A DNA stretch of 64,000 bases from Tipula vernalis (lineage: Eukaryota > Arthropoda > Insecta > Diptera > Tipulidae). Shown piece by piece: positions 14,335-26,043 of the stretch (position 1 is its first letter; each line of letters opens with the position of its first letter). The translations under genes and the position numbers were made by a program. The notes beneath the pieces were generated by a model. That model made no database searches. It saw nothing but the letters and a program-made list of their open reading frames with translations, and was not told the origin of the DNA. The stretch lies in assembly GCA_958295665.1 (NCBI GenBank), contig OY282560.1:310353236-310417235 (forward strand). Direction: 5' to 3'.

Positions 14335-14524
14335 TTTACATAGATCAAAGTTATTCAATTATGTATAACTTATTAGAAATTATCGACTTTTAAAAATGAA
14401 CGAAAAAAACCAAAAGTAAACACACAGCAGAACTTGGAAAAGCTGTAAGCTTTCGATTTGCGAAAGCTCAGTTTTAAAAATAAATTAATTTTTAACAAAA
14501 ATCTTTTTTTTTTTATATTTCCAG

Positions 14525-14611
14525 ATGTCCGAATGCGTGAAATGGGGTAGTGTTGGCATGAACGCCGGTATGCTACTATTAAAACGACCAAAAGCCAAAA
14601 GTATAAACTAA
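14525..14611 (+). CDS. Unidentified four-exon gene, terminal exon
   Basis: A textbook acceptor (poly-T then TATTTCCAG) at 14524 is followed in phase 0 by 28 codons and a TAA stop. The C terminus reads MSECVKWGSVGMNAGMLLLK then a basic tail. A first codon ATG here could be taken for a start, but the acceptor and phase fit exon 3. The preceding 4.76-kb intron carries the 13221-14334 tandem repeat. Confidence 0.55.
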   Translation: MSECVKWGSVGMNAGMLLLKRPKAKSIN

Positions 14612-15700
14612 TGTGTGCAGCGGCCCATAGTTAATTCTTAAACAAATATTGTATATTACAACGATATAACCTATTATGATATAATATGATGTGATTTGAT
14701 CAAATGTAATTTGAGTATTTTTATTAATTTTATTTTTAGATAAACACTGACAATTTATATACATACGTACATTCTTAAATAGAAAAACAAAAATTATTTA
14801 TTTATTTTTTTATAGTAATAATTATAAAATACAATAAAATAATATAAAATTTAGTTAATGTCTTTGATGCATCTATAAAAAATCGCTTCATCTATTTGTA
14901 CTCATACATATGTATGTATATATATGGTCGACGTATCACTTAAGAAAAATGTAAATCGTCCGTCTAATGTACTTTTGTGAATTATTAATTATAATTAATA
15001 TAATAGAGCTGTGTTTTTAGACATTAATTAAGATTCACTTAAATTGTAAAAATAAATTTTCGTATTTAGGTTAAAAAAATTAAGAAGAAAAATTATTAAA
15101 AGACTAATTTTAAATTTATAAGAGAATTTTACGAGTATAATTTATAAGATTTATATAACGGGGACCCAACCTTGTATAATATCAAGTGCCTAATTGAAAA
15201 AATTAAAAAAAAAAACCATCAGTATGTATGGCACTTTTACATATAAACAATGTACCTAAAGGTTTTACTGAGGTACATTTAGTAAATTTAATTAGTTTGG
15301 TAAGGCAAGCTAAGGATTCCTGGGTATTTTTAGGAATCATCTTTAGGAATTTATTTATCTAAATAAATATGTATAATCAAAGTCATTTTATATACTGCTG
15401 CATTAAGTGTAAATAAATGTAAATAATATAATAAATGTACCATAATCTATGTCATTTGTTTTATTTTCTTAAAATAAACTTAAACTTAGTTATTTTTAAG
15501 AAGCTTAGTTTATTGGCATATTTTGGGACGATAGGTCAATCTTAAAGGTTAAATATGCGATCAACCGGACTTTTTATTTCTACGAAAGCGAACTGTAAAA
15601 AAAATAATAAAAGGCGGTCAAGATCCCTATTTGCAGTTAAACGCACAAGTGTAGCAGACGATATAAAATCTGTTAATTTATCCAAAGTATATAAATATTT
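14612..15700. other. 3' flank of the four-exon gene
   Basis: AT-rich sequence with no ORF of note. AATAAA-type words near 14832 and 15430 could serve as polyadenylation signals for the gene ending at 14611, but none stands out. The start of the downstream gypsy element cannot be fixed because no 5' LTR is recognisable. Confidence 0.4.
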
Positions 15701-15734
15701 AAAACGTACATCGAGATAGACACTGCTCTCGAAA

Positions 15735-16603
15735 TCATCCCAGATTTCGATGGTAGCTCCGATCGTCTCCATAAATTTCTGCTATGTTGTGATATGATAA
15801 ATGACGAATTAATACATACCGAACATGACAAATTCCTTAAACTAGTTAAAACTAAATTGTCAAATAAAGCATACGACATCATGAAATATACAGAGCATAA
15901 GTCATAGAAAGATTTAAAATTAGAACTCAAAAATAAATTTCAATATTCTAAATCTATAGAATAACTCCAAATCGAATTAATTAACGTAAGGCAACTAAGA
16001 AACGAGGGTGTAACATCGTACGCTACTAAAGTTGAGAAATTACTGTCGGAATTAAATGAAGTTTGCATAGAAAGTGAAGGAACAAAAACCGCCTTGAAAG
16101 CATTCCAAGAAGGTCTCATTGATCATATTAAACTCATAATAAAAGCTTGCCGATTTTTAACACTTCAAGATGCCATAAACAAGGCTTGCGAGGAGGAACT
16201 CATTCTAAATACTAGTCATCTATTAACAATTGATTCCAATACGAAACTAAAATGTCAAATTTGTAAACGAATTGGACACTCCGCTGAGAAGTGTTATAGC
16301 CGACATCCAGATCAATCAAATCCAAATTATTTTAGACGTACAATACCAAATCAGCTTACATTTAATAATTATAGTGACACAAGACGTACGAATCCTGAAA
16401 ACCAAGCAGCTCAAAAACCAACGGTGTGTGTTTATTGTAAAGTACCTGGTCATCATATTAGCATCTGTAAAAAGCGCCAATATGCGAACTCTTACAAAAA
16501 TACGCAAATCATGGAAGTAGCCAATATAGATCAGCCATCCGGTTGGGATCCGTTCCAGAACATTTACCAAACACTCCAGTACGTACCAGGAAATAAAAGA
16601 TAG
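15735..16603 (+). pseudogene. gypsy-1 gag with two zinc knuckles
   Basis: The capsid-like region begins around IPDFDGSSDRLHKFLLCCD and runs in one frame, interrupted by stop codons at 15905-15907 and 15962-15964. The part from 16094 is open to its natural stop. Two CCHC knuckles are visible, CQICKRIGHSAEKC and CVYCKVPGHHISIC, the RNA-binding nucleocapsid module. The product would package element RNA. Homology to the gag at 59936 is clear by eye (the CCD and LQxAxxxACxxE motifs). Confidence 0.8.
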
Positions 16604-16675
16604 TGTTCAACAGAAAAAACAAATAAATCTAGACCATCACGAAAATAAAAATATGAGTTCAAGTTTACTAGCTTT

Positions 16676-18519
16676 TTGGTCGATACCGGAGCCGATATAA
16701 GCATAATTAAGCGAAATTTTTTAAATAACGATACTCTTTGTTATCCCGAACAAAAATTTAAGGTAAAAGGTATAACTTCCGAATTAATCGAAACAATCGC
16801 AAATTGTGAAGCTCACATTAGTTTACCGGATTCATTGACACTAAAGCACTCATTTCAGATAGTTTCCGCTTCGTTTCCTATCTCATGTGCAGGAATTATA
16901 GGTAAAAATTTTTTATCTAAATATAAATGTAAAATTAATTTCTCTAAACATAACTTTGAAATTTTATTAAACAATTCTAGAATTCAACTTAAACTAACAT
17001 CCAATTCGTATGTTTTAATTCCACCTCGTTCGGAAAAGACTTTCACTATTTATTTAGATATTCCAAACGATATCGATTATTTATGTCAATCTCTTGAAAT
17101 CGTGCGTGGCGTATATACCGCAAATTCGATAATAAAGTCACAAAACAATTTGGTTACAATAAGTCTGGTAGATACTAATGATTTGTCCTTAGATAAGTTG
17201 GATGAATATCAAGTGATTCATCTTAAGTTACGGTCGAATAAAATTGAAAATCGGTTAGAAACTATCAAATCATCGTTACGAATTGATCATCTTAATCAGG
17301 AAGAGAGAAATTCAATCCTAGATTTATGTAGAAAATTCAATGAAATTTTCTATCTCCCAGGTTATCAACTTACCGCACGGGATATAACCTATCATAAAAT
17401 CAGAACCGATCGCAATTTAGAATCCATATACATTAAAAAATACAGATTGCCAGAATCTACAAAAGACGAAATCGATAAACAAATATCTGAAATGTTAGAA
17501 AATGATATCATCGAACCAAGCAAGAGTCCTTGGAACTTTCCATTAATAGTATTCCCTAAAAAATCGAACACTGAACAAAAAAAGTGGAGAATCGTGGTAG
17601 ATTTCCGCAAATTGAATGATGCCACAAACAATCATGTCTTTCCACTTCCTAATATCTCAGAGATTCTAGACCAAATCTAAATATTTGACCACGATTGACC
17701 TCTTGCTAATGGGTATCATCAAATACTTTTAGATCCCAAAGATAAAGAAAAGACAGCATTCAGCACGTATTTAGGACATTTTCAGTTTAAACGAATGCCT
17801 TTTGGATTAAAGAGCGCACCGGCGACTTTCCAAAGATTGATGAATAACGTCCTAAGTAGATTAAATGGAATCAAGTGCCTAGTCTATCTCGACGATGTAA
17901 TAGTCACGGGCTACAACCTTAAAGATCACGAAAATAAATTAGAATTAGTTTTCAATTGTTTCAAAAACAATAATCTAAAAGTTAATTTACAGCTGTCAGA
18001 GATTATCCTCAGCCAACTAACCAAAAGGAGATGAAATCATTTTTAGGTCTCGCAGAATACTATCGTCGCTTTATAAATAGATTTTCCGAAATTTCCAAAC
18101 CCCTAATAGTTTTATTAAAAAAGGGACAATCGTTTATTTGGAATGGCTTCTGTTATGAATCATTTAGAAAACTAAAAAACTGTTTAATAAATCCTCCAGT
18201 CTTGCAGCACATTGATTTTTCGTTACCTTTTGTAATAACAACCGATGCGAGTGATTTAGCGATAGTTGACATTCTCTCCCAAAAGAAAAATGAGATTGAC
18301 TTACCAATAGCGTATGCCAGTCGAGTCCTCAATAAGGCGGAATTAAATTATCCAACGATAGAAAAGGAGTTATTGGTGATGGTATGGGCACGTGAACATT
18401 TTCGCCCATATGTTTATGGTCGTCATTTTAAAATAATTACCAATCATAAGCCATTAATATGGCTAAGTAACTTGAAAAATCCCTCTTCTAGGTTAATGAG
18501 ATGGCGAATATATGGTTAG
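16676..18519 (+). pseudogene. gypsy-1 pol: protease, RT and RNase H remnants
   Basis: Aspartic protease active site VDTGADISII lies at the start, followed by RT with the fingers motif SPWNFPLIVFPKK, the palm motif WRIVVDFRKLND, MPFGLKSAPATF and the catalytic VYLDDVIV. Breaks: a stop at 17678-17680 with compensating frameshifts over the next ten codons, and a deletion of roughly 30 codons near 18000 between the RT thumb and the DYPQP-like connection. RNase H (TTDASDLAIVDILSQ, then the NHKPL motif) follows from about 18230. The reading frame changes between 18034 and 18031, so no full polyprotein can be made. Confidence 0.85.
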
Positions 18520-18779
18520 AAGACTTCGATTATCAGGTTCTTCATAAACCTGGAATTCTCCGGCCGGGTACCGATAAAGAGAAACACCAGATCAAATTGC
18601 AGAAGTAAATGTTGTAACTAGATCACAGAGTAAACGAAAACCTGACACTGATATTAAAGAATCTGATATAAGTCCCAATGCATCAAAATCTAAAGTTATT
18701 CATGATGATGATTCCGAAATCGACAAGGCAATAGACGAATTCCACTCGAAACCTCTATAGGTGGTCATCAAGGAGTGTT

Positions 18780-19680
18780 TCGAACAGCCCAACGCATGAG
18801 AAACTATTATTTTTTCAAAAATTTCTATTCGAGTATAAGGAAAGTCATTACGTCATGTAAGTAAACTCAATAAAATGCCAATGCAAATTACTTCCACTTC
18901 GCCTCAAGGATTCGAAAAAGTTTTTTTGGATATAGTTGGTCCTCTGCCAGTGTCATACCGTTAAAACAAATATATCCTTACGGTACAAGACGATCTGACA
19001 AAATTTTCTCTGGCCTTTCCATTAGAAAATCAAGAGTAATTTGTGTGTTTGGAACCCTTCAACAAATACTTTCCGATCAAGGAGCCAATTTTATAAGCGA
19101 GCTATTTACGAACGTATGTAAAATTTTAAAAATTAAAAAATTAAAGACTACCGCATATCATCCACAAACCAATGGGGCTTTGGAGCGGTCACACAGAACG
19201 TGGACTGAATACTTAAGAAACTACACACAGTTCGATGAACTCAATTGGGATACTTGGCTTCCTTTTGCCATATTCACTTTCAATTCTACTCCGCATAGCG
19301 CAACCAAATCCATGCCATTTGAATTATTATTCGGATATAAACCCTTGATACCCAGTTTATTACAGCGTGGTATAATTATGATGACTATATGCTTGAATTG
19401 AAGAATAGAATGCAATCATCTTTTAATATAGCGAGAAAAAACCTTATTAGCAAAAAACTTATGTCAAAAGATTACTATGATAAGAATAGACGAAGTCCAA
19501 ATTTCCAAATTGGTGATTTTGTTCTATTAAAAAATGAGAATCGAAATACCAAATTTTCACCTCTTTGGCTCTCGGACCATTTGAAATTAAAGAAGTTAAG
19601 TCGCCTACAAACACAACATTACTAATCAAAAATAAATTAAAAACAGTGCACAACAATCGCATAAAATTATTTAAGAATTA
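18780..19680 (+). pseudogene. gypsy-1 integrase remnant
   Basis: The first part of the integrase (zinc-binding region and first catalytic Asp) is broken by frameshifts, though GHQGVFRTAQRM and ANYFHF-like fragments remain. The core from 19045 is readable: LSDQGANFISELF carries the second Asp, and HPQTNGALERSHRTW carries the catalytic Glu. A frame change near 19390 leads into a C-terminal stretch with DYYDKNRRSPNFQIGDFVLL, typical of the domain that follows the core. The product would insert element DNA into chromosomes, but it is inactive here. Confidence 0.8.
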
Positions 19681-19745
19681 GGTAGACAAAACGGTTAAAG
19701 TTGAGATTAATTAAAGAAATTTGAATTAGTCAAAGTTTATTATTT

Positions 19746-19756
19746 AAGGGGGGTGG
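19746..19756 (+). promoter_or_regulatory. gypsy-1 polypurine tract
   Basis: AAGGGGGGTGG lies directly before TGTTATGG, the usual arrangement of the plus-strand primer next to the 3' LTR in Ty3/gypsy elements. Confidence 0.6.
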
Positions 19757-19992
19757 TGTTATGGATTATTAATGCTACACTGTAGCCTAATATTGAATTT
19801 CATGTTTAATACAGTGAGTTACAGTTGATTAAATCCAATGAAAACAATGTAGGAACTACCCTTGTATGATTTAATTTTAGCCCCCGTGTTATTTGGGTTT
19901 TTACTAAAATTTAAAGAACATTATCACTAAAAGACTGAACATTTTTTTTTTTTGAGTTTTAAAGTCGTACAATTTGTTATTTTGTTGGGAAG

Positions 19993-21218
19993 TACCAAAA
20001 AAATGCATTTTTTTTTTGTTACATGTGAATAAATCCACGTTTTTAGGAAATTATAATTTTTTTAAATATTTAAGCTTATTTATTTATAATAATATATTTT
20101 TTTATTTATTTTAATAATGAGTGCTGCCTCCATTCTTTGAAATAAGCTCAAATATTCTATTGGGCATTGAATCGTATAGCGACTTCAAATAATTCAAAGA
20201 AATGTCGGTCCAAGCAGCTTTAATGGCTTCAATAAGCGACTCCTTATCATTATACTGCTTATCCCCTTCATAAACCTCGCGAGAAACCCATCCCCAAACG
20301 TTTTCCATAATATTTAAATCAGGAGAGTACGGAGGCCATTTAAGTAAATCGACGTTTGTCTTGGAAATCCAGCTTTTTACAATCCTTGCCATATGTATAG
20401 GAGCGTTATCTTGCTGATAAGTTCATTTCAGTGGTCCGAACAGCTGTTGGAACTTTGGAAATGCTGAATCCAAAAGCTGTAATTTTTTGATTTTGAAAAG
20501 CTAATTCAATCCCACCGTAGTATGAAATACCTCCCCAGACCATAACCCTTCCTTCGCTCCTATGATGTCGATTGAGAACTAGCTCTTCTTTGCGTAGGTC
20601 ATGGAAATAATAGTTATAACCATCAGGCCCGTCTAAATTGAATTTTTTCTCATCCGAAAACACAACTTTATACCACTGGTTATTCCATGTCATAAGCTCT
20701 TTCCAAAATTGAAGCCGATTGTGTTTTCGAGCTTCGTTTAATGGTGGCTTTTTCTTAATTTTCATCCGTTTAAGATGTTTAGCTTTCTGTATAGCGCGAC
20801 GAACGGTTTGTACACAGACATTAACACCGGCTTTCTCCTTGATTCTGCGAGCAGATAGAGCGGAATTGGAGGCAATACGAATTATTTTACGCTTATCTAC
20901 CGGTTTTAATTTCAAAACAGAACAGCCTTTCATATTTTTTCCATAGTTTTCAGGATTTCTTAAATAATTTAGCACAACAGTGTGATTTCGGCCAAGTTTT
21001 TCGTCTGTGAATCGGCTCGAATGTCTTTGATCGTGGTAAGCATCAATTTTTCCCTTTTCAACATCGTTTAGGCTTTTGTTTTTTCCCCTTTTTTTAAAAA
21101 ACAATTTACAATACTAATTTAATTTTTATTTAATATTTTTTATTTTAATAAAACTAAACAAAAGAAAGGAAAATGAACTAGATTTATTCACGTGTAACAG
21201 TAAAAATGATTTTTTTTA
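19993..21218 (-). mobile_element. Tc1/mariner-superfamily transposon inside the gypsy LTR
   Basis: Imperfect inverted termini are visible. The sub-terminal blocks 20018-20036 and 21181-21198 match at 17 of 18 positions in opposite orientation (GTTACANGTGAATAAATC), with poly-T/A-rich outer parts extending to roughly 19993 and 21218. The single gene between them is on the minus strand. Exact ends and the expected TA duplication are not certain. Confidence 0.75.
20111..21104 (-). pseudogene. Tc1-like transposase, frameshifted
   Basis: The N-terminal part holds a helix-turn-helix-like DNA-binding region and the first catalytic Asp in VVFSDEKKFNLDGPDG, followed by VMVWGGISYYGG. The second Asp sits in QQDNAPIH (about 20402-20425) and the Glu in YSPDLNIMENVWG, giving a DDE pattern. 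Between them the frame shifts once (about 20465-20480) and one codon is a TGA stop about 20420-20430, just before the QQDNAPIH block. The enzyme would cut and paste DNA at TA sites, but this copy cannot make full-length protein. Confidence 0.85.
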
Positions 21219-21904
21219 CCGTGTTTAAATGAAAAACAAAAAAAGGAACATTTCCAAAGCCAACTAGAAAACAAATTTTTAGTCATTTGATTAGTGATGA
21301 AATCATCTATCTTTCAGTATAGAAAAAACAATAGCGATAGAATCCAAAAGAGATAAATTCGGGAATTCATATTTTTTTATTTAGTGGATTTAATCTGCTG
21401 TTACGGACTGTACATATTATTATATTATACTTTTGTATTCGGAAAACAAATAAAATATTTATGTAATATCTATTTTCAATGTACAAATCACAAGACAATT
21501 ATATACCAAATATTGTAATGGTATCGATGAGGATCTTCTATAAATACCGATGGTCAGTTGACGTGAGGCAGTTAGTCTTAAAGTCATTATTATAAAAATA
21601 AAATTAATGTATGAAATATGTATAGTAAAGTGAATAAAACGATAAACATTAATAAATTAAAAATAAATCTTTAAACTACAAAAAATAATAATATTTTATT
21701 TAATAAGTGCCCATGAATTTTTCGCACCTACAACATATTTAAAACTTTCTGACTATCAGATGAAGAATCTAAAGTTTATAAAAAAGTTATAGAATCACTT
21801 TTAAACATTTTTGTGAGCCAAAAACCAACGAATTATATAAGAATTTCGTCTTTCATAATAGAATCCGGAAAGTTTCCATCAACGGAAATTTTTTGAAAAT
21901 TTGT

Positions 21905-22233
21905 AAAATTAGTCATAACTGCGGGGGGGAGGATGGGGGCTATCTAACCCTAAATATACACGCAGAATTAGTGGAATTCAAAGGTATTACTTGGAGGCAA
22001 TGGATATGTTGTTATCTCCATAAAAAACCTACCAGAGAATGCCATGTGGCTACCGGAAAGGCTTCAAAGGGGTTATTTGTTGCGCAGTTCTACATAACAA
22101 AGGAAATCATTTAAATGATGTCTATGTAATCGAGAAGGATGGAAGAATTGAAGCAGTCACGTTTAGGTTTTCGAAGAAGGAAACGATAATGATCCGGGAC
22201 GGCTACGAATTTGAGGCCAACAAAAAGAGCTGA
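21905..22233 (+). pseudogene. Possible FLYWCH-type zinc-finger fragment
   Basis: Two overlapping frames read as one sequence with a frameshift near 22065-22075. The first carries TWRQWICCYLHKKPTRECH, the second HNKGNHLNDVY and then VTFRFSKKETIMIRDGYEF. The W-x-C, C-H, H-N-H spacing and the following DGYEF start resemble the end of one FLYWCH finger and the start of another, as in insect chromatin proteins and some transposases. The match is by eye and weak. It could also be an unrelated host exon remnant. Confidence 0.3.
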
Positions 22234-22239
22234 AGATGA

Positions 22240-24830
22240 AATTCAATAAATCTTTACTGATTTGTCACAAAATAAGCACCAAATTACATATTTGGATAAA
22301 CAAATACAATTAAATTATCAGAAGTACTACATGAGGAATAAGTAAAGAATCATAGGTATTCCTTAAATTTTTTCCTGTAAATACTTGTAGATACAAGGTA
22401 GTTATAATTGACTTCGAAATAAGAGAAGACTTTTACTTAATACTTAATTTTAGTAATACCGTTTATGGAAAAGGTAACTGTTATCAGAACTTACTTTTTT
22501 TTATTCACTCCATTCATTATCATGAGAGCAAAATTCTCTAGGCAAGATATTTTTTTGACAAACATTTTAACTATCTTTTCCTAAACGCAGTTTTCAAAAT
22601 TTTACAGAATCGAATTTTAACATTTTGACATTTTTTTATAAAAATCAACAAAATAAATGAAACTAGAACTGACGCTAGAGCTTGAGAAATTGTTTGAATC
22701 TTTATTCCAAATGTTAATTTTTAATATTAAAAATGGATATAGGACAGTCCCTATGTGAATGCTAAAGATTTTTTTATTTTATTATTATTATAATTGAGAA
22801 AAATATTCAATATAATAATTCACTTATTAAAAAAAGGATCTAAGATTTTGGCTTAAAGTGCTGAAGAGTTAGCCCAAAAAATGATTCAATATTTTAGTGA
22901 TTGCGGTTACTCCTTCGCAAATAACTCGGTATTGTGCATTTTAGGAAACAAAAAATCAAAGGCAAAATTGTTCTACGGGAAATTTCTTATCGCCATAATA
23001 TGTAGTTGGCGTACCGAAGCACAATTCATCACTCACTTGTCTTGGCTAAACAACTGGTTTGAATCTATGCTAAAATAGTTTATAAAGACGTTTATTTATG
23101 GATACATTCTTTAAACATATTCTGGAAAAGACGATATCTTCTTTAATAAATCTATCGGATTATGGAAAATTTATTTTTTTCTAGTTATTCACATCTCCAC
23201 TATTAAATAGCCCTAAAGGGCGCTACTAGGGTTATTTGATTCATTTGTTTTTTAACAAAGAAGTTCGATTAACAAAGGGGCCAGTTTTGAAAAAATTCGA
23301 TTTTCAGCAAATAACTCACTTAAATTAAACCGTTAAGGGACTAGGTAGAAAATGGAGCAAAATAGCATGTTTTAGTTCGGTTTTCACGAATAACTCGAAA
23401 ACCTTACGTTTTATCAAAAACTCAGGAGGAGCAAAACAAAGCTTATAAAATAACAACCCGATTGGTTTCCAATAATTATTTCTGTAGATGCAATACGAAC
23501 CGAGTTGTAGCTCACTGAAGGTGACTGCTTGTTTGCCGAAAACAGAATTCGAACCGTTTCGAACGTTGAATAACGGAAAAACGATGAATTTTTGAAGGGA
23601 AACTTGTCAGTACTTTTATAAAGTACTTCAAAAGAAATTTAAAATACGCTTTAGTAAAAGTCGTTAGCACAAAAACTTACGGAGTTATGATACAAATAAA
23701 ATGATTGTCTCGTATTTTCGGAGAAAAAATCAGCAATGAAACCAATGGCTTAACCGTAAGAATTGAAATTGAACGTAATCCATTTACACTGAACTTTATT
23801 TAGGTACTAACAATATGTTCTAGAAGTTTGAATGGTTTAGAATGCCTAGATTTGATAAAAAGTTTGATTCAATTTTGAAATGATTTTTGAAAAAAATTTC
23901 CTTTTTTCAAAATAACGTGTGACGATTATGGCCATCATACATAGAAACAAAAAGGTCGATAGTTCAATGCTCGTCGTAGTCAATGTTTTTATTACAATTA
24001 TTTATTGTGGACATCGAAACATGTTTATACACCAAACGCACAAATTCACAATGCTCTAGTAAAAACAAGAACGTCCTGAGATGTAGCGTACAAAGGAAGG
24101 CATGGTTTAATGCTTGAAGAATAAAATGAGAACGACACAAATACATATAGGCCCGTCGACAATGATGAATGATTATGACAATCCATAAGCGATATTTCCT
24201 GTCATAAACAGAATACCCACGAATGAAGAAGATGATTTATGACACGCAGTAAAGGAAATTTCGAGAGCAATACTAAACTGGTATATAAACACGGCCGATT
24301 GCAAGCAGAGAATAGTTTTTGGTTTTCCAGACGAACTCAGAAGCCCAGTTCGTAACAATACGTACAAAATGCAAGAGTACAACAATTTTTAAGTTATCCA
24401 ATTTTAACGTTAAAATTTTGTTATTTTTTTATTTCTCTAGGACGAAAATTGATTGAGATATCACCATTTTAAGTTCGCATTTGAGTGAAACTTAGAAATC
24501 TCAAGAACGAAAGGTTCCAAGAAGTTCAACTTTACATGCCTTGTAGCCCTTGAAATTCCCTGCAAAATTCGGAACGATTAGATATCTTAAAAATTAAGGA
24601 TGTTATCGTTAAAAAACCAATCGCGTGGGTTTTTCGGTGAAATTTTCGGGTTGCTCTTAAACATGCATTTTTTTAGATGAAAAATCAGTGAAATCCAGAT
24701 GCACAGCCTTTTTAACGTGGAACTGAACGAAGAGAGAGGGGAGACGAAATTTTGGTTATTGATTTTTTTTTGGGGTAATCGATCGTTTATCAAGCGGCGG
24801 AGTTAATTTTTGAATTTCGTGGCGAACAGT
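22240..24830. other. No gene recognised
   Basis: Scattered short ORFs on both strands (for example 22881-23078 and 24173-24385) have no recognised motif or splice support. Sequence is AT-rich intergenic or very old transposon debris. Confidence 0.4.
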
Positions 24831-24835
24831 CGTAT

Positions 24836-26043
24836 CACTTTTAGTCTCAGTTGGATACCTTGTCTCGCGCATTTCTGGATGAGATACAGAAAACTACAAA
24901 AATCTCGATCTTCATTCGGAAGCTTTCCTCAGTACCGAATATGGCAAACAGGTATCTGATATAAAAAATAATCCGAATAAATCAAATTTAGATATTATTA
25001 GTGACCGGATTTATATTCGCCTGCCTGAATTAACGGATTCTATACCATCGCATTATCCAAATTTGAAACTCGTCGTACCGGAAAATCTTCGTCCAGATTT
25101 AATAAGGTCTGGTCATTACCCATCAACGTCAGCTCACCTGGGAATTAATAAAACCACTGAAATTCTGAAGCGTTATTTCTCAAGCTTTTCGACAAGCTAC
25201 GCCGCACGAAGTGGTTAAGTTCCTCGAGAAAAACATATTTTTAGTATTTGGAGTACCTGAAACTATTGTTACCGATAACGGTAAACAATTCGAGTCGAAA
25301 GTCCTGGAACAGCTACTTGGAAAATATGGTGTTCGGCACATTTTTACTGCTAAATATACACCCCCAGGGCAATGCCTCTGAGCGCGTTAACCTACTCTTT
25401 TAGCGTCTCTTCGAGCGTACATTAAAGAAGACCAACGGACATGGGATCAATCTTTAGATGCGGTTACGCACGCGTTGCGAAATTCGATTCATGAGTCTAC
25501 CCATTATCCACCCTACTTCTTAGTATTTGGACACCATCCGGTAATGCATGGTTCCGCTTATCGTATATTGAAGGATGTCTATAATTTAGGTGGCAACTAC
25601 ACCATTGTAGATCACAAGCCGGAGGAATTATACCAACTATCCACAAAGATTCAAGAACATCTTCATAATGCTCAGGTAAAAGCACACAATCCGTACAACC
25701 TACGAACCAGAGTCCCTAAATATAAAATTGGCCAAACTGTTTATGTCAAAAATTTCACACAAAGTAACGCACCTTCCTTTTATTCAGCTAAACTTGCACT
25801 TAAGTACCAAAAGGGTAAAATTATACAATACGTGTAGTAGGAAAGGTTTCTTGCGAAGTTTCGGATCCGAAAGGGAAATCGCTTGGGATCTACCATTTTA
25901 AAGATGTCAAAGTTTAGATTTTCATTTATTGGCTCGCAACACTTGTTATTACCTATCGGACTTTCTTTGAAACGTTTTTTTATATAAAATTGTATATAGG
26001 CCTGGCTTTTGAGACTTCCTCGGGTGTGTTTCGTCCCCACGAC
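24836..26043 (+). mobile_element. mdg3/Blastopia-like LTR element, 3' pol remnant
   Basis: Fragments match the intact element at 38432-49515 in order: the end of RNase H (LDTLSRAFLDE), the integrase zinc region (RSGHYPSTSAHLGINKTTEI), core fragments (VFGVPETIVTDNGKQFES), and the C-terminal domain in the open frame 25475-25837. A chunk of the integrase core around 25185-25205 is deleted and frames shift several times. The fragment ends in the same conserved block (GGGTGTG..TCGTCCCCACGA) that precedes the 3' LTR of the intact copy. Confidence 0.8.
25475..25837 (+). pseudogene. Integrase C-terminal part of the 24836-26043 remnant
   Basis: The 120-residue frame aligns by eye with residues 490-610 of the second pol frame of the intact element. 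Shared features include TxYxPxxLVxGxH near the start, a Leu-rich helix with HLHNAQVKAHNPYNLR, and GQTVYVKNFTQS. It lacks the catalytic residues, which lie upstream in other frames. Confidence 0.75.

Larger units (their letters stand above)
15700..21700 (+). mobile_element. Decayed Ty3/gypsy element (17.6/297-like), no visible 5' LTR
   Basis: Gag, protease, reverse transcriptase, RNase H and integrase follow in Ty3/gypsy order, all on the plus strand. The RT and RNase H motifs (MPFGLKSAPATFQR, VYLDDVIV, and the histidine-containing NHKPL in RNase H) place it with 17.6/297-type insect elements. A polypurine tract at 19746-19756 precedes an LTR beginning TGTTATGG. Stops, frameshifts and internal deletions are spread along the length, so it is dead. 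The left end is uncertain, and the right end near 21700 is estimated from where LTR-like sequence stops. Confidence 0.85.
19757..21700 (+). repeat. gypsy-1 3' LTR, split by a Tc1-like insertion
   Basis: The LTR starts with TGTTATGG at 19757 and is interrupted at about 19993-21218 by a transposon. After the insertion come TATAAATA at about 21539-21546, an initiator-like CAGTTAGTC downstream, and AATAAA-type signals, as expected of an LTR promoter and terminator. The right end is not certain because no second LTR is available for comparison. Confidence 0.5.
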
